25,727 nucleotides of DNA from NCBI GenBank assembly GCA_900547295.1, contig URGK01000035.1, positions 1 through 25,727 of the forward strand. The letters are read 5' to 3'. This stretch comes from an uncultured Eubacteriales bacterium. Lineage in GTDB: Bacteria > Bacillota > Clostridia > Peptostreptococcales > Anaerovoracaceae. Each line of letters begins with the position of its first letter. Positions within the stretch are counted from its first letter, which is position 1. Made by a program: the position numbers and the translations under genes. The notes beneath the pieces were generated by a model that worked only from the letters and a program-made list of their open reading frames with translations, was not told the DNA's origin and did no database searches. This document shows, piece after piece, positions 14,951 to 23,314 of the stretch.

Positions 14951-15940
14951 CTATTTTTCAAGGGTGTCACTTATGGCCTTGAGAAGTGATGTTTTACCTG
15001 TCATATCCTGCCCCAGAGCCCATACCATAACACCGCCGTAATCTGCGCCCAGCAGGGCTTTTTTGCTTACGGTATTGATACCGTTATATCTGCATGTCCC
15101 GCTTATATCATCATACTCGGAGTCTGCGTTGTAGGTTGCGACCTCCTTGTAGGTTACGACCTTGCCGGTGCAGGTGCCGTTTGCATCATATCTGTAGCCG
15201 TAAAACGGAATTCCCAGCACCAGCTTGTCTTTGTCTACATTTCTCTCATTTTCAAAATATGAAAGACAGCTCTGCGCATATTCATAGGTTGAATGGTTCT
15301 CACTGCTTCCCCTGTTGTCATATGCCATAACAGAAATGAAGTCAAATCTGTCCAGGGTTTTCTCCTCTATGTAGCCGTCAAACCACGAAGCGACGGCGCA
15401 GGAGAGAATGAGGCTGTTCTTGCGGCATTTCTTTGATAAATCCTTTACCCATATATCGTAGCTTTTCCAGAATTCAGACTCCACATCTCCCTCTATATTA
15501 AGGTCGATGCCGTCAAATCCGTATTTCTGTATATACTCTATGATTTTGTCATCAAAGGCTTTGATTGAGGCTCTGTCTGATGTCAGGTCCGTATAGTGCC
15601 TGTAGCCTCCGCCTCCGCCGAGGGCTGCGATAACTTTGACCTTGTGATGATGAGCCTTTCTGATTATTTTTTTAAGCTCTTTGTCGGGAATACTGCATTT
15701 CATATTACCGTCTGAGTCGGGATTTACAAATGCAATGTTGATATGCGTAAGGTCTGCAAAATCCACATCGTGATAGCACTGATAGTACCAGCTCGGCAGA
15801 TAGCCGACAATTCTGGTATCGCTGTGTGATGACGAGCAGCTTTTCATAAATATGAGTACAAGCAGCAGCGCCAGCGTCAGCAGCAGTGAAAATATATATT
15901 TCTTCCTGTTTTTTGTTTTTCGTTTTCTTTTTTTCGACAT
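14951..15940 (-). CDS. GH18 family glycosidase-like protein (chitinase-like), membrane-anchored
   Basis: The 329-residue protein has a very basic N-terminus and one membrane segment (about 15-33), followed by the GH18 barrel. Family motifs are RIVGYLPSWY at the first strand, KVIAALGGGGGY (the SxGG position), FDGIDLNIE at the catalytic strand, SVMAYDNRG (MxYD), LVLGIPFYGY and GGVMVWALGQD. The usual DxxDxDxE reads Asp143, Asp146, Asn148, Glu150. The acid catalyst Glu150 is kept, but the aspartate that holds the acetamido group is asparagine, so activity may be altered. Cys35 after the membrane segment could be a lipid site, but the residues before it fit the lipobox poorly. GGGGTG precedes the ATG. 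Likely substrates are peptidoglycan or chitin-type N-acetylglucosamine polymers. Confidence 0.8.
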   Translation of the reverse strand: MSKKRKRKTKNRKKYIFSLLLTLALLLVLIFMKSCSSSHSDTRIVGYLPSWYYQCYHDVDFADLTHINIAFVNPDSDGNMKCSIPDKELKKIIRKAHHHKVKVIAALGGGGGYRHYTDLTSDRASIKAFDDKIIEYIQKYGFDGIDLNIEGDVESEFWKSYDIWVKDLSKKCRKNSLILSCAVASWFDGYIEEKTLDRFDFISVMAYDNRGSSENHSTYEYAQSCLSYFENERNVDKDKLVLGIPFYGYRYDANGTCTGKVVTYKEVATYNADSEYDDISGTCRYNGINTVSKKALLGADYGGVMVWALGQDMTGKTSLLKAISDTLEK

Positions 15941-15999
15941 AATTCACCCCTTTTCCCCATTGCTTGAAGTATATACTTTTTGGGGCGATTAGTCAATTA

Positions 16000-17622
16000 T
16001 CAGTATTTCGTGAATTTCAGCAGGAATATATCATAGGGAGCCAGCTCTATTGATGTGTAGTACTGCTCCATCATAGGAATAAGCTCAAATTCTATGTCGG
16101 GCTTTGACATATAGTTTATATTCTCTATATCCTCATCTTCAAGGCTGCTGCTGAAATTAAGCTGCGCCCAGAAATTGAGGCAGGAATTGGCCGCAATCAT
16201 CTTGTGCTTTGTAACCTTGTACTCGGAGGAAAGGTTCCTTGCGATTATGTCCACCGTCAGATTTTCGTTCTTTTCGGGATTGAAAATCAGCAGATATTTA
16301 GTGTCCGTATCCTGTAATCCAAGATAGTTTGGGCCGTGAAGCACGATGTCTGCGGGAAGCCTTTCAAGCATTTCCAGCAGGTAATACAAAGGCTTTCGGA
16401 GACCGTTGGGCGTCAGAAGTCCGGCAACAGAGTCGGGTCTGTCGGTAAGGTTTATCTGAGGATAGGCGAAGCTTCCCGGAGCTTCTGTTATACAGCGCAG
16501 CAGGCTTACAGCCGACTCCTGCGGCAGTATGTCGCGATATATTCTCGACATATCGTAGCTGACAGAGCCGGTGGCGAAGCCTGAATATATATCATCGAAT
16601 ATTGCGGAGTTTTTTGCAGGCGGTCTGAACCTGCCCTCCGGCTGCGAGCTGAAATCCATTTCAATATGATTTACCTTTTCGATATCATTTTTGAATACGG
16701 GATACTGAGTGAAATTCCCAATAATCGGCTTGAGCTTTTCAAGAGAATATTCCGTTACTTCAGGCTCGACTGCTCCCAGAACCTTATCGCGATATCTTCT
16801 GCGGTATTCCTTGGGGTGACAGCCCATATGGTTATAGAAATGGCTGACATAGTATTTGGCGTCCGAAAATCCCATATCCTGCGAAATCTGCGCAATGCTC
16901 TTGTCTGTTGACAGCACGGAAACCTCCGACATCTCTATACGCACCATACTTAAAAAATCCCTGAAATTCACTCCCACCAGCTTGCGAAACACATGGGAGA
17001 GATAATACGAGCTCATATGCTCTTTTTCAGCTATATCCGAAAGGCTTATCTTGTACGGGTAGTTTTCGTAAACAAACTGAATGATGCGGCTTATTCTGTC
17101 AACCTGCATATAGTCGTGAGAGGTTCTGTGAACAAAAGCCTTTTCGGAGGAGTCTATTACAAAGCCTCTGAAATTGTTCATAAGGGTGTTGATAAGAGAA
17201 ACCGCAGCGTTGTTTATGCGCGCCACATAACCGGGAGAACGGTCGTAATCCTCTGCGGCTATGGCAAATATCTGATCCCGCAGTATATCACGCTTGGCAA
17301 AAGAGCCCTCTTCGATATTTGTAATGAACACAGTAGTTACAAAGTGAGGAAATACGCTCTTGAAATAGTCCCTGTCAAAGCTTAAAACCAGCACAAGATT
17401 GCTCTCGGTAATGCTTTTGATTGAATGTACGTCCTCGGAATGTATTATATGAATACTGCCAGGCTGAAGTCTGTAGGTGGCGTAAAACAGCGTCAGCGAC
17501 AGTTCGCCCTCCAGCACATAAAAAATCTGAAAGTCAGGATGGCTGTGTATGGGATAGCTTTTTATGTCCATAAGCTCAACCTTGACGGACAGGTTTTCAT
17601 AATAGGTAATGTCTTTTATCAT
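16000..17622 (-). CDS. AraC-family regulator with a C-terminal GH39-like remnant
   Basis: The 540-residue protein has an N-terminal cupin (about 15-95; YPIHSHPDFQIFYVLEGE) and the two AraC helix-turn-helix units at about 178-277 (ISLSDIAEKEHMSSYYLSHVF and IAQISQDMGFSDAKYYVSHF). A further 260 residues follow. The last part, from about 340, resembles the end of the barrel and the C-terminal beta-sandwich of GH39 xylosidase-like proteins that are fused to AraC domains in Clostridia (GLLTPNGLRKPLYYLLEMLE, LLIFNP, and a closing LAPYDIFLLKF). Most of the catalytic barrel is missing, so it is probably a sugar-sensing or structural remnant. AAAGGAG before ATG 17622 and the MIKDI start agree; the open frame extends upstream to 17706 but through the promoter. 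Divergent from the transporter operon it probably controls. Confidence 0.75.
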   Translation of the reverse strand: MIKDITYYENLSVKVELMDIKSYPIHSHPDFQIFYVLEGELSLTLFYATYRLQPGSIHIIHSEDVHSIKSITESNLVLVLSFDRDYFKSVFPHFVTTVFITNIEEGSFAKRDILRDQIFAIAAEDYDRSPGYVARINNAAVSLINTLMNNFRGFVIDSSEKAFVHRTSHDYMQVDRISRIIQFVYENYPYKISLSDIAEKEHMSSYYLSHVFRKLVGVNFRDFLSMVRIEMSEVSVLSTDKSIAQISQDMGFSDAKYYVSHFYNHMGCHPKEYRRRYRDKVLGAVEPEVTEYSLEKLKPIIGNFTQYPVFKNDIEKVNHIEMDFSSQPEGRFRPPAKNSAIFDDIYSGFATGSVSYDMSRIYRDILPQESAVSLLRCITEAPGSFAYPQINLTDRPDSVAGLLTPNGLRKPLYYLLEMLERLPADIVLHGPNYLGLQDTDTKYLLIFNPEKNENLTVDIIARNLSSEYKVTKHKMIAANSCLNFWAQLNFSSSLEDEDIENINYMSKPDIEFELIPMMEQYYTSIELAPYDIFLLKFTKY

Positions 17623-17659
17623 CAATATCTCCTTTAAAACGGTCAAAAAACTGATTAAG

Positions 17660-17706
17660 TTGCTATAAACAATTATATTATATAGCAAAAATGCCGTAAA
17701 AGTCAA
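17660..17706 (-). promoter_or_regulatory. Promoter and operator of the AraC-type gene
   Basis: On the minus strand TTGACT (17701-17706) and TATAAT (17677-17682) are 18 bases apart. An inverted repeat, TTGCTATA (17660-17667) and TATAGCAA (17681-17688), overlaps the -10 box and suggests repression, perhaps by the AraC protein itself. Confidence 0.6.
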
Positions 17707-17733
17707 AGAACAATCATAAATAAATCATATATT

Positions 17734-17787
17734 AAGCAACAATATTCTGTAAATTCAAAAATGTAATGTGTATACTGTAGCAACAAA
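17734..17787 (+). promoter_or_regulatory. Promoter of the GPH transporter operon with AGCAACAA repeats
   Basis: The -10 candidate TATACT (17771-17776) has only a weak -35 match (TGTAAA, 17748-17753). AGCAACAA occurs upstream at 17735-17742 and downstream at 17779-17786, 44 bases apart, and shares the GCAA core with the inverted repeat by the AraC promoter. A weak -35 with an upstream site is typical of AraC activation. Confidence 0.4.
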
Positions 17788-17826
17788 ACAACCTCTAAAA
17801 AAATAAAGTGAAAGGACAAAAGGATT

Positions 17827-19236
17827 ATGAACGAAAAAAGAAAACTGTCAAATGGAACAATATTTGGCTACGGGTTCGGCGCATTTTCCGATGCGGCGGC
17901 AAACAACTTTTTCCTCCTGTACATGCTCTATTTCTTTACAACAGTAGTAGGAATGAGCGCAGGCAAATCAGGAGCGATTATTTCAATAACAACAGTGGTG
18001 GCTGCGGTTGTCGCAATATTTATAGGACCGGCAAGCGACAGAACCAGAGCAAAAAAAGGTACAAGACGTATATACCTTGTAATCGGAGCGCTTATGCTTC
18101 TTGTAGGCTTATCACTCGTATTCAGACCGATGCTGGGACTTGGGGACACAGGAAAGTTCTGCTATTATATCGTATTTTTTATGCTTACATATCTGGGATA
18201 TGTAGTGTTCCTGGTTCCTTACAACGCAATGGGCGCTGAACTTACAGACGACTATGACGAGAGAACAAAGCTCAGAACCCCGGCAACAATAATGAACTAT
18301 GTCGGAAACATTATCGGTATTTCACTTCCTATGGCAGGCGTTGCATTCTTTATGAAGCACGTTGAAACAGAGGGAGCTGCATGGAACATCTACGCGATTA
18401 TCGTGGCAGCGGCATGTTTTGTGGCTGTAATGATATCGTGGATAACAACAAAGGGCAAGGAACTCAAGGTTGAAACAGAGGTGGCAGCAGAGAATGCCAA
18501 TATCTTTAAAGAATTCTGGCGCATAATCAAGCTGAAGCCGTTCAGATGGATTATAGGGATTGTTGCAAGCTTCGGCATAGGATACACTGTTTTCTCATCA
18601 GGTCTTACATACTATGTGCTGTACTATGCGGGACTTACAGAAGTTCAGATGTCAACGGCAACACTGCTGTGGATTTTCATAGGAATGGGACTGACTGTAA
18701 TTATGTCATTCCTTGCAACCAAGACAAGCAAAAAAACAGCTATAGCGATAGGCTTCCTGCTTTCGGCTGCATGCGTTGCAATCTTCTGGGTATGCGGAGT
18801 GCACAGCTTCGGAATGCTGGTACTGATGCTTACAGTATTCGGATTCGGTAACTCATCATTCTGGCTGCTTATCTATCCGATAGTATATGATATCGTAGAG
18901 CTTTACGAATACAAATACGGCGAAAGAAAAGAGGGTGCGATGCTGTCACTTTACGGCTGCATATTCACACTTTCAACAGCACTGGGTACACAGGTTCTGA
19001 CTATTGCAATGACAATAGCAGGATATGACTCATCACTTGCCGTTCAGTCCGCTGACACAATAAACGGTATCGCAGCAATCGTGCTTGGCATACCTGTAAT
19101 CGCGTTTGTTATATGCGGCATCTTATGTGTTACTTATCCGCTGACAAAGGGCGCTTTTGAAAAGCTTATGGTACAGCTTGAGCACAAGAGAAAAGGTGAG
19201 CCTACAGATGAAACAGGCATAGAAAGAATAGTATAG
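17827..19236 (+). CDS. GPH-family (glycoside-pentoside-hexuronide:cation) symporter, MFS
   Basis: The 469-residue protein has about 12 membrane helices and GPH-family landmarks: NGTIFGYGFGAFSDAAANN at the N-terminus, GPASDRTRAKKGTRR in the loop between helices 2 and 3, and VPYNAMGAELTDDYDERTKLR in the helix 4-5 region. GPH carriers import sugars, glycosides or uronates with Na+ or H+. An AAAGGA ribosome site precedes ATG 17827. It is followed after 27 bases by an amidohydrolase gene and is divergent from the AraC regulator, so it probably brings in the substrate that the amidohydrolase acts on. That substrate may be a sugar derivative or an amide; the sequence does not decide. Confidence 0.85.
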   Translation: MNEKRKLSNGTIFGYGFGAFSDAAANNFFLLYMLYFFTTVVGMSAGKSGAIISITTVVAAVVAIFIGPASDRTRAKKGTRRIYLVIGALMLLVGLSLVFRPMLGLGDTGKFCYYIVFFMLTYLGYVVFLVPYNAMGAELTDDYDERTKLRTPATIMNYVGNIIGISLPMAGVAFFMKHVETEGAAWNIYAIIVAAACFVAVMISWITTKGKELKVETEVAAENANIFKEFWRIIKLKPFRWIIGIVASFGIGYTVFSSGLTYYVLYYAGLTEVQMSTATLLWIFIGMGLTVIMSFLATKTSKKTAIAIGFLLSAACVAIFWVCGVHSFGMLVLMLTVFGFGNSSFWLLIYPIVYDIVELYEYKYGERKEGAMLSLYGCIFTLSTALGTQVLTIAMTIAGYDSSLAVQSADTINGIAAIVLGIPVIAFVICGILCVTYPLTKGAFEKLMVQLEHKRKGEPTDETGIERIV

Positions 19237-19263
19237 ATTGGGTAAAGGCTAAGGAGAATAACA

Positions 19264-20907
19264 ATGAAAACAAATTTAAAGGCAGATATAATTTTAGAGG
19301 GCGCAAGTTTTTATTGTGGCAGAGGACTTGACAACGATGTGGATTTTGTTGCGGTTAAGGGCAGCAGAATACTGGCTCTTGGCAAAAAAGAGGAAATGCA
19401 GGAGTATATCGGCGATGACACAAGGGTCATATCATATACTAAGGACAACTTCATAACCGCAGGGCTTCACGACAATCACGTTCATCTTATTCAGGCGGGT
19501 ATACTGGAAAAGTATGAAAAGCTGTATACAAATCCGTCAAAAGAAGATGTGGCAGAGGCGATGGCAAGATTTGCAAAGACTATTCCCGATGAAAAATGGG
19601 TTATGGGCGTAGGCTTCAGAAGAATGTCGTGGGAGGACACATCTATGCCGGACTGCGGCACTCTCGATGCGACTATCCCTGACAGACCTGTATTTCTTCT
19701 CGATGAGGAGCTTCATATGGCGTGGCTCAACAGCAAAGGGCTTGAAGAATGTCATATAGACAGCAGCACCCCTGACCCTGAGGGAGGCATTATATGCAGA
19801 GATGAAAACGGCAGACCTACAGGAGTGCTTCTTGAAAACGCAGTGGCGCTTGCCGCAAAATATGCGCTTGATTTCGATATGCCAACGGCAAAGGAGCTTA
19901 TTTCAGACTATATAGACAAGGCTGTAAGCCTTGGAATAACATCGGTAAGCGATATGACTCCATACCTGTCGCTGGATCTTGCATATCCTGACGTATACTT
20001 TGATATGATTAAAAACGGCGAGTTGAAAATCCGCGTGAATGCAGCAAGAAATCTATTTGAGGATATCGATACATTCAATGCAATCAGAAGCAGGGCGGAG
20101 GCAGAGGGAGAGGGTATGTACCGCATACCGTTTATGAAGCAGTTCATAGACGGAACTCCCGCAAACTTCACGGGTATGCTTCTTGAGGACTACAGTGATA
20201 ATCCGGGAGAAAGAGGCAAGGCTACTATTGACCTTGACAAGATGGCTTCGGCAATAGAAACTGCAACGGAAAACAATGTTTCGGTAAGGCTTCATTCCTG
20301 CGGCGACAGGTCGTGCAGAGAGGCTCTCAATGCCTATGAAAACGCATTGAAGAAATTCCCTGAAACAGAAAGCAGACATATGGTTGAACATCTTGAGGTG
20401 GTTGATCCTGCTGATATTCCAAGGTTCGGACAGCTGGGCGTTATATGTTCGATACAGCCTGAGCATCTGGCGGCGGGAACTATGAAGTGGACTGAGAACT
20501 GCTACCCTGAAAAGCTTGGTCCTGTCCGTGAAAAATTCACATGGCCGTTCAAAAAGCTCAGAGACGGCGGCGCGGTTCTTGCAGGCGGTACAGACTGCCC
20601 TGTTGTAGACGGCAACCTGTTCTGGGGAATGTATGTAGGAAATACGAGAACATATTATGACGGTATGCCTGAGGGCGGATGGAATCCGCAGGAGGATCTT
20701 CCTATGGAGGATATGATAGATATGTTTACAAGCGGAGCAGCCTATGCAGAGCACAGAGAAAACGAACTTGGAACTCTTGAGGCAGGAAGGCTTGCGGATA
20801 TCACTGTTTCGGACAGAAATCTGCTGAAGCTGGCGGGAGACACCGCGATAAGAGATACACAGGTACTGCTGACTATGGTTGACGGCAGAATTGTATATGA
20901 AAAATAA
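19264..20907 (+). CDS. YtcJ-type metal-dependent amidohydrolase
   Basis: This 547-residue protein has the amidohydrolase metal site: HVH at 72-74 (GLHDNHVHL), Lys292 with Asp296 (KQFIDGTP), His344 (RLHSCGD), His376 (VEHLEVV) and Asp444 (AGGTDCPV). It also has the small N- and C-terminal beta domain (LKADIILEG and LGTLEAGRLADITV). The arrangement matches the YtcJ/AepA subfamily, cytosolic hydrolases of amides and related compounds. Members include N-substituted formamide deformylase, but most have no known substrate. AAGGAG precedes the ATG and the gap to the transporter gene is 27 bases, so the two form an operon. The end is the strong hairpin at 20937. Confidence 0.85.
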   Translation: MKTNLKADIILEGASFYCGRGLDNDVDFVAVKGSRILALGKKEEMQEYIGDDTRVISYTKDNFITAGLHDNHVHLIQAGILEKYEKLYTNPSKEDVAEAMARFAKTIPDEKWVMGVGFRRMSWEDTSMPDCGTLDATIPDRPVFLLDEELHMAWLNSKGLEECHIDSSTPDPEGGIICRDENGRPTGVLLENAVALAAKYALDFDMPTAKELISDYIDKAVSLGITSVSDMTPYLSLDLAYPDVYFDMIKNGELKIRVNAARNLFEDIDTFNAIRSRAEAEGEGMYRIPFMKQFIDGTPANFTGMLLEDYSDNPGERGKATIDLDKMASAIETATENNVSVRLHSCGDRSCREALNAYENALKKFPETESRHMVEHLEVVDPADIPRFGQLGVICSIQPEHLAAGTMKWTENCYPEKLGPVREKFTWPFKKLRDGGAVLAGGTDCPVVDGNLFWGMYVGNTRTYYDGMPEGGWNPQEDLPMEDMIDMFTSGAAYAEHRENELGTLEAGRLADITVSDRNLLKLAGDTAIRDTQVLLTMVDGRIVYEK

Positions 20908-20936
20908 TGACCTCACTGAGTATAAAATATTAAGAA

Positions 20937-20979
20937 GAAGCAGGAGCCTTGTACATATTCTGTACCGGGCTCCTGCTTC
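20937..20979. terminator. Bidirectional terminator between convergent genes
   Basis: A perfect 12-bp stem, GAAGCAGGAGCC (20937-20948) and GGCTCCTGCTTC (20968-20979), with an inner GTAC/GTAC pairing, lies between the amidohydrolase and hcp genes. The flanking U-runs are poor in the plus direction and moderate in the minus direction (TTCTTAATATTTTA). Confidence 0.7.
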
Positions 20980-20995
20980 GTTTGAAAAGTTTCTG

Positions 20996-22573
20996 TCAGC
21001 CTCTGCCGAGAATATCGTCTAAATCCTGCTTAGGATCTGTAATCGGGCGTATATCAAAGGTTTCCTCAAGAATTTTAAGCACATTTTCAGAGAAAAATGC
21101 GGGCATTGTAGGTCCCAGATATATCCCCTTTATTCCAAGAGAAAGCAGTGTTATCAGTATGCACACGGCTTTCTGCTCGTACCATGAGAGTATCAGAGTC
21201 AGGGGAAGCTCGTTTACAGAGCAGCCGAATGCGTCCGCAAGAGCAAGGGCAACCTGTATTGCGCTGTATGAGTCGTTGCATTGGCCTACATCAAGAATTC
21301 TCGGAATACCGTCTATTTCTCCAAGGTCAATATCGTTAAATCTGTATTTGCCGCAGGCAAGGGTTAAGATGATGGAGTCCATAGGCGCGTTCTTGACAAA
21401 CTCGGTGTAGTAGTTTCTTCCCGGATGAGCGCCGTCGCAGCCGCCCACAAGGAATATATGCTTTATCTTGCCCTCTTTGATTAGAGAGATGATTTTGCCT
21501 GCGTTTTCAAGGATTGCATTGTGGGCAAAGCCTGTGGTGAGCATATGACCACCGTTTATTCCGCTCATACTGTGGTCGTTTTCATAGCCTCCAAGCTCCA
21601 GAGCCTTTTCTATGACAGGTGTGAAGTCCTTGTGATTGTTTGCATCCCCGCTTATATGCACAAGACCCTCGTAGCCTACGACAGAGGTGGTATACACTCT
21701 GTCCCTGTAGCTTTCGCGGGGCGGCATCAGGCAGTTGGTTGTAAACAGGACAGGCGCAGGAATATTTTCAAATTCCTTTTGCTGGCTCTGCCATGAGGTG
21801 CCGAAGTTGCCTGCAAGGTGGGAATATTTCTTGAGCCCCGGATAGCCGTGGGCGGGAAGCATTTCGCAGTGGGTATAGACATTTATACCCTTATCCTTTG
21901 TCTGCTCCAGAAGCTGATGCATATCCTCAAGGTCATGACCCGAAACAACGATAAAAGGTCCTTTTTTAATGTCGGTGTTTACACTGGTTGGCACAGGCTG
22001 ACCGAAAGCGCCGGTGTTTGCCCTGTCGAGAAGCTCCATACATTTGAGATTTACCTTGCCGAATTCGAGTATAAGGGAGAGCCATTCCTCTGCGGTATGT
22101 TCGCAGGAAACCTCTTTGAGTCCCTTGTAGAACCAGTCTGAAACCTCCTTGTCATAGTGGCCCAGAGCGTAGGCGTGGTGCGCATAGGCGGACATTCCCT
22201 TAATTCCGAATAGAAGTGTGGAGCGCAGGGAAACGATATCCGTATCACCGTCCCAAAGGTTAATTTCAGCCTCGCTGCTGCCGCCTTTTTCTCTGATTAA
22301 ATCAGTGACACGATCAGTAAATCCGGTTATGGCTCTGTCATCAAAGTTTACATTGGTGAGAGTGGTAAAAAGTCCGTCAACGATAAGCCTGTCAGCCTTG
22401 CCGGGACTGTCGCTGCCGTCTGATGAGCCTGTAAGCTTTGCAAGAGTGATAAGCTGTGATATCAGCCTGTCCTGCAGGTTTGACGTTTCAGGCTGCTTGC
22501 CGCACACGCCGGTTCTGATGCAGCCGCTGTTTCCGGCGGTCTGCTGACATTGGAAACAAAACATATTTGACAT
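20996..22573 (-). CDS. hcp: Hybrid cluster protein (hydroxylamine reductase / NO-stress protein)
   Basis: The 525-residue iron-sulfur enzyme reduces hydroxylamine and is linked to nitrosative-stress defence in anaerobes. The N-terminal cluster motif is Cys6, Cys9, Cys18, Cys24 (CxxC-x8-C-x5-C), the class I spacing of strict anaerobes. All hybrid-cluster ligands are present: His213, Glu237, Cys281, Cys379, Cys407, Cys432, Glu466 and Lys468. Their spacing closely follows the Desulfovibrio protein. Length is close to normal. CGGAGG precedes the ATG. No adjacent hcr reductase gene is seen. Palindromes in the divergent region to carD may carry its regulator. Confidence 0.95.
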   Translation of the reverse strand: MSNMFCFQCQQTAGNSGCIRTGVCGKQPETSNLQDRLISQLITLAKLTGSSDGSDSPGKADRLIVDGLFTTLTNVNFDDRAITGFTDRVTDLIREKGGSSEAEINLWDGDTDIVSLRSTLLFGIKGMSAYAHHAYALGHYDKEVSDWFYKGLKEVSCEHTAEEWLSLILEFGKVNLKCMELLDRANTGAFGQPVPTSVNTDIKKGPFIVVSGHDLEDMHQLLEQTKDKGINVYTHCEMLPAHGYPGLKKYSHLAGNFGTSWQSQQKEFENIPAPVLFTTNCLMPPRESYRDRVYTTSVVGYEGLVHISGDANNHKDFTPVIEKALELGGYENDHSMSGINGGHMLTTGFAHNAILENAGKIISLIKEGKIKHIFLVGGCDGAHPGRNYYTEFVKNAPMDSIILTLACGKYRFNDIDLGEIDGIPRILDVGQCNDSYSAIQVALALADAFGCSVNELPLTLILSWYEQKAVCILITLLSLGIKGIYLGPTMPAFFSENVLKILEETFDIRPITDPKQDLDDILGRG

Positions 22574-22629
22574 AATAATCCTCCGTAGTTTATTTTAAGA
22601 TTTATTATGCCGTATCTCCGTATATTCTA

Positions 22630-22676
22630 TTCGTACGAAAAGTGTGCAAATACAAAAAACAACTGTAAAATACAGT
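22630..22676. promoter_or_regulatory. Two palindromes in the hcp-carD divergent region
   Basis: TTCGTACGAA (22630-22639) is a perfect 10-bp palindrome. ACTGTA-AAA-TACAGT (22662-22676) is a perfect 15-bp dyad. Either may be an operator for hcp, which in Clostridia is often controlled by redox or NO-responsive regulators. I cannot match either to a known box with certainty. Confidence 0.45.
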
Positions 22677-22705
22677 CTGATATGCTTGAGTTTTCAATGT
22701 GTTTC

Positions 22706-22735
22706 TTGACATTATGCCACCGGTTGATTTATACT
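22706..22735 (+). promoter_or_regulatory. carD operon promoter
   Basis: A perfect -35 TTGACA (22706-22711) and TATACT (22730-22735) are separated by 18 bases, 28 bases upstream of the carD start. Confidence 0.75.
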
Positions 22736-22763
22736 GTTATTAAGTATAGACTGGAGGCGTCTG

Positions 22764-23237
22764 ATGTTTTCTATAGGTGATAAGGTAGTATACCCTATGC
22801 AGGGAGCCGGAATAATTGAAAAAATCGAAAGTCAGCACATTTTAGGTGAAGACAGGGATTATTTTGTCCTCAAATCACCTTACAGCGATATGAAGATCAT
22901 GATACCTGTCAAAACCTGTATGCAAACGGGTGTCAGAGCTATTATCAGCGCCGAAGAGGTTGACGCGGTTGTAGAGGTTCTAAAAGGCCCGTCTACCAAG
23001 ATGAACAGCAACTGGAACCGCAGATACAGAGAAAATATGGACAGACTCAAAACCGGAGACGCAGAAGAGGTAGCCGGGGTGGTCAGAAATCTGGTCCGTA
23101 TCGAGAGAGTCAAAAGTCTCTCGGCAGGTGAAAAGAAACTGCTTACAAATGCGCTCAGGATACTTGCAAGTGAATTTGTAATGGTGCTTGGAATTGAGCC
23201 TGCGGCGGCAGAAAAACTCATCGATGATGCAATCTAA
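22764..23237 (+). CDS. CarD-family transcriptional regulator
   Basis: The 157-residue protein has an N-terminal CarD/CdnL RNA-polymerase-interaction domain (about 1-65; FSIGDKVVYPMQGAGIIEKIE) and a helical C-terminal domain. In the family the N-terminal domain contacts the RNA polymerase beta subunit and stabilises open promoters. The TGGAGG ribosome site at 22752-22757 supports the ATG. It heads an operon with yacL, ispDF and proS, an arrangement seen in other Clostridia. A GC-rich hairpin separates it from yacL. Confidence 0.88.
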   Translation: MFSIGDKVVYPMQGAGIIEKIESQHILGEDRDYFVLKSPYSDMKIMIPVKTCMQTGVRAIISAEEVDAVVEVLKGPSTKMNSNWNRRYRENMDRLKTGDAEEVAGVVRNLVRIERVKSLSAGEKKLLTNALRILASEFVMVLGIEPAAAEKLIDDAI

Positions 23238-23268
23238 TTTTCACGTCTTCAGATGACGGATCTGCCGG

Positions 23269-23287
23269 GGCAGCCCGCGGGGCTGCC
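23269..23287 (+). repeat. GC-rich hairpin in the carD-yacL gap
   Basis: GGCAGCC (23269-23275) and GGCTGCC (23281-23287) form a 7-bp stem with a 5-base loop. There is no T-run, so it is probably an mRNA processing or stability element within the operon rather than a terminator. Confidence 0.6.
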
Positions 23288-23314
23288 GCAAATATATAAG
23301 AAAGGAGGAAATTT

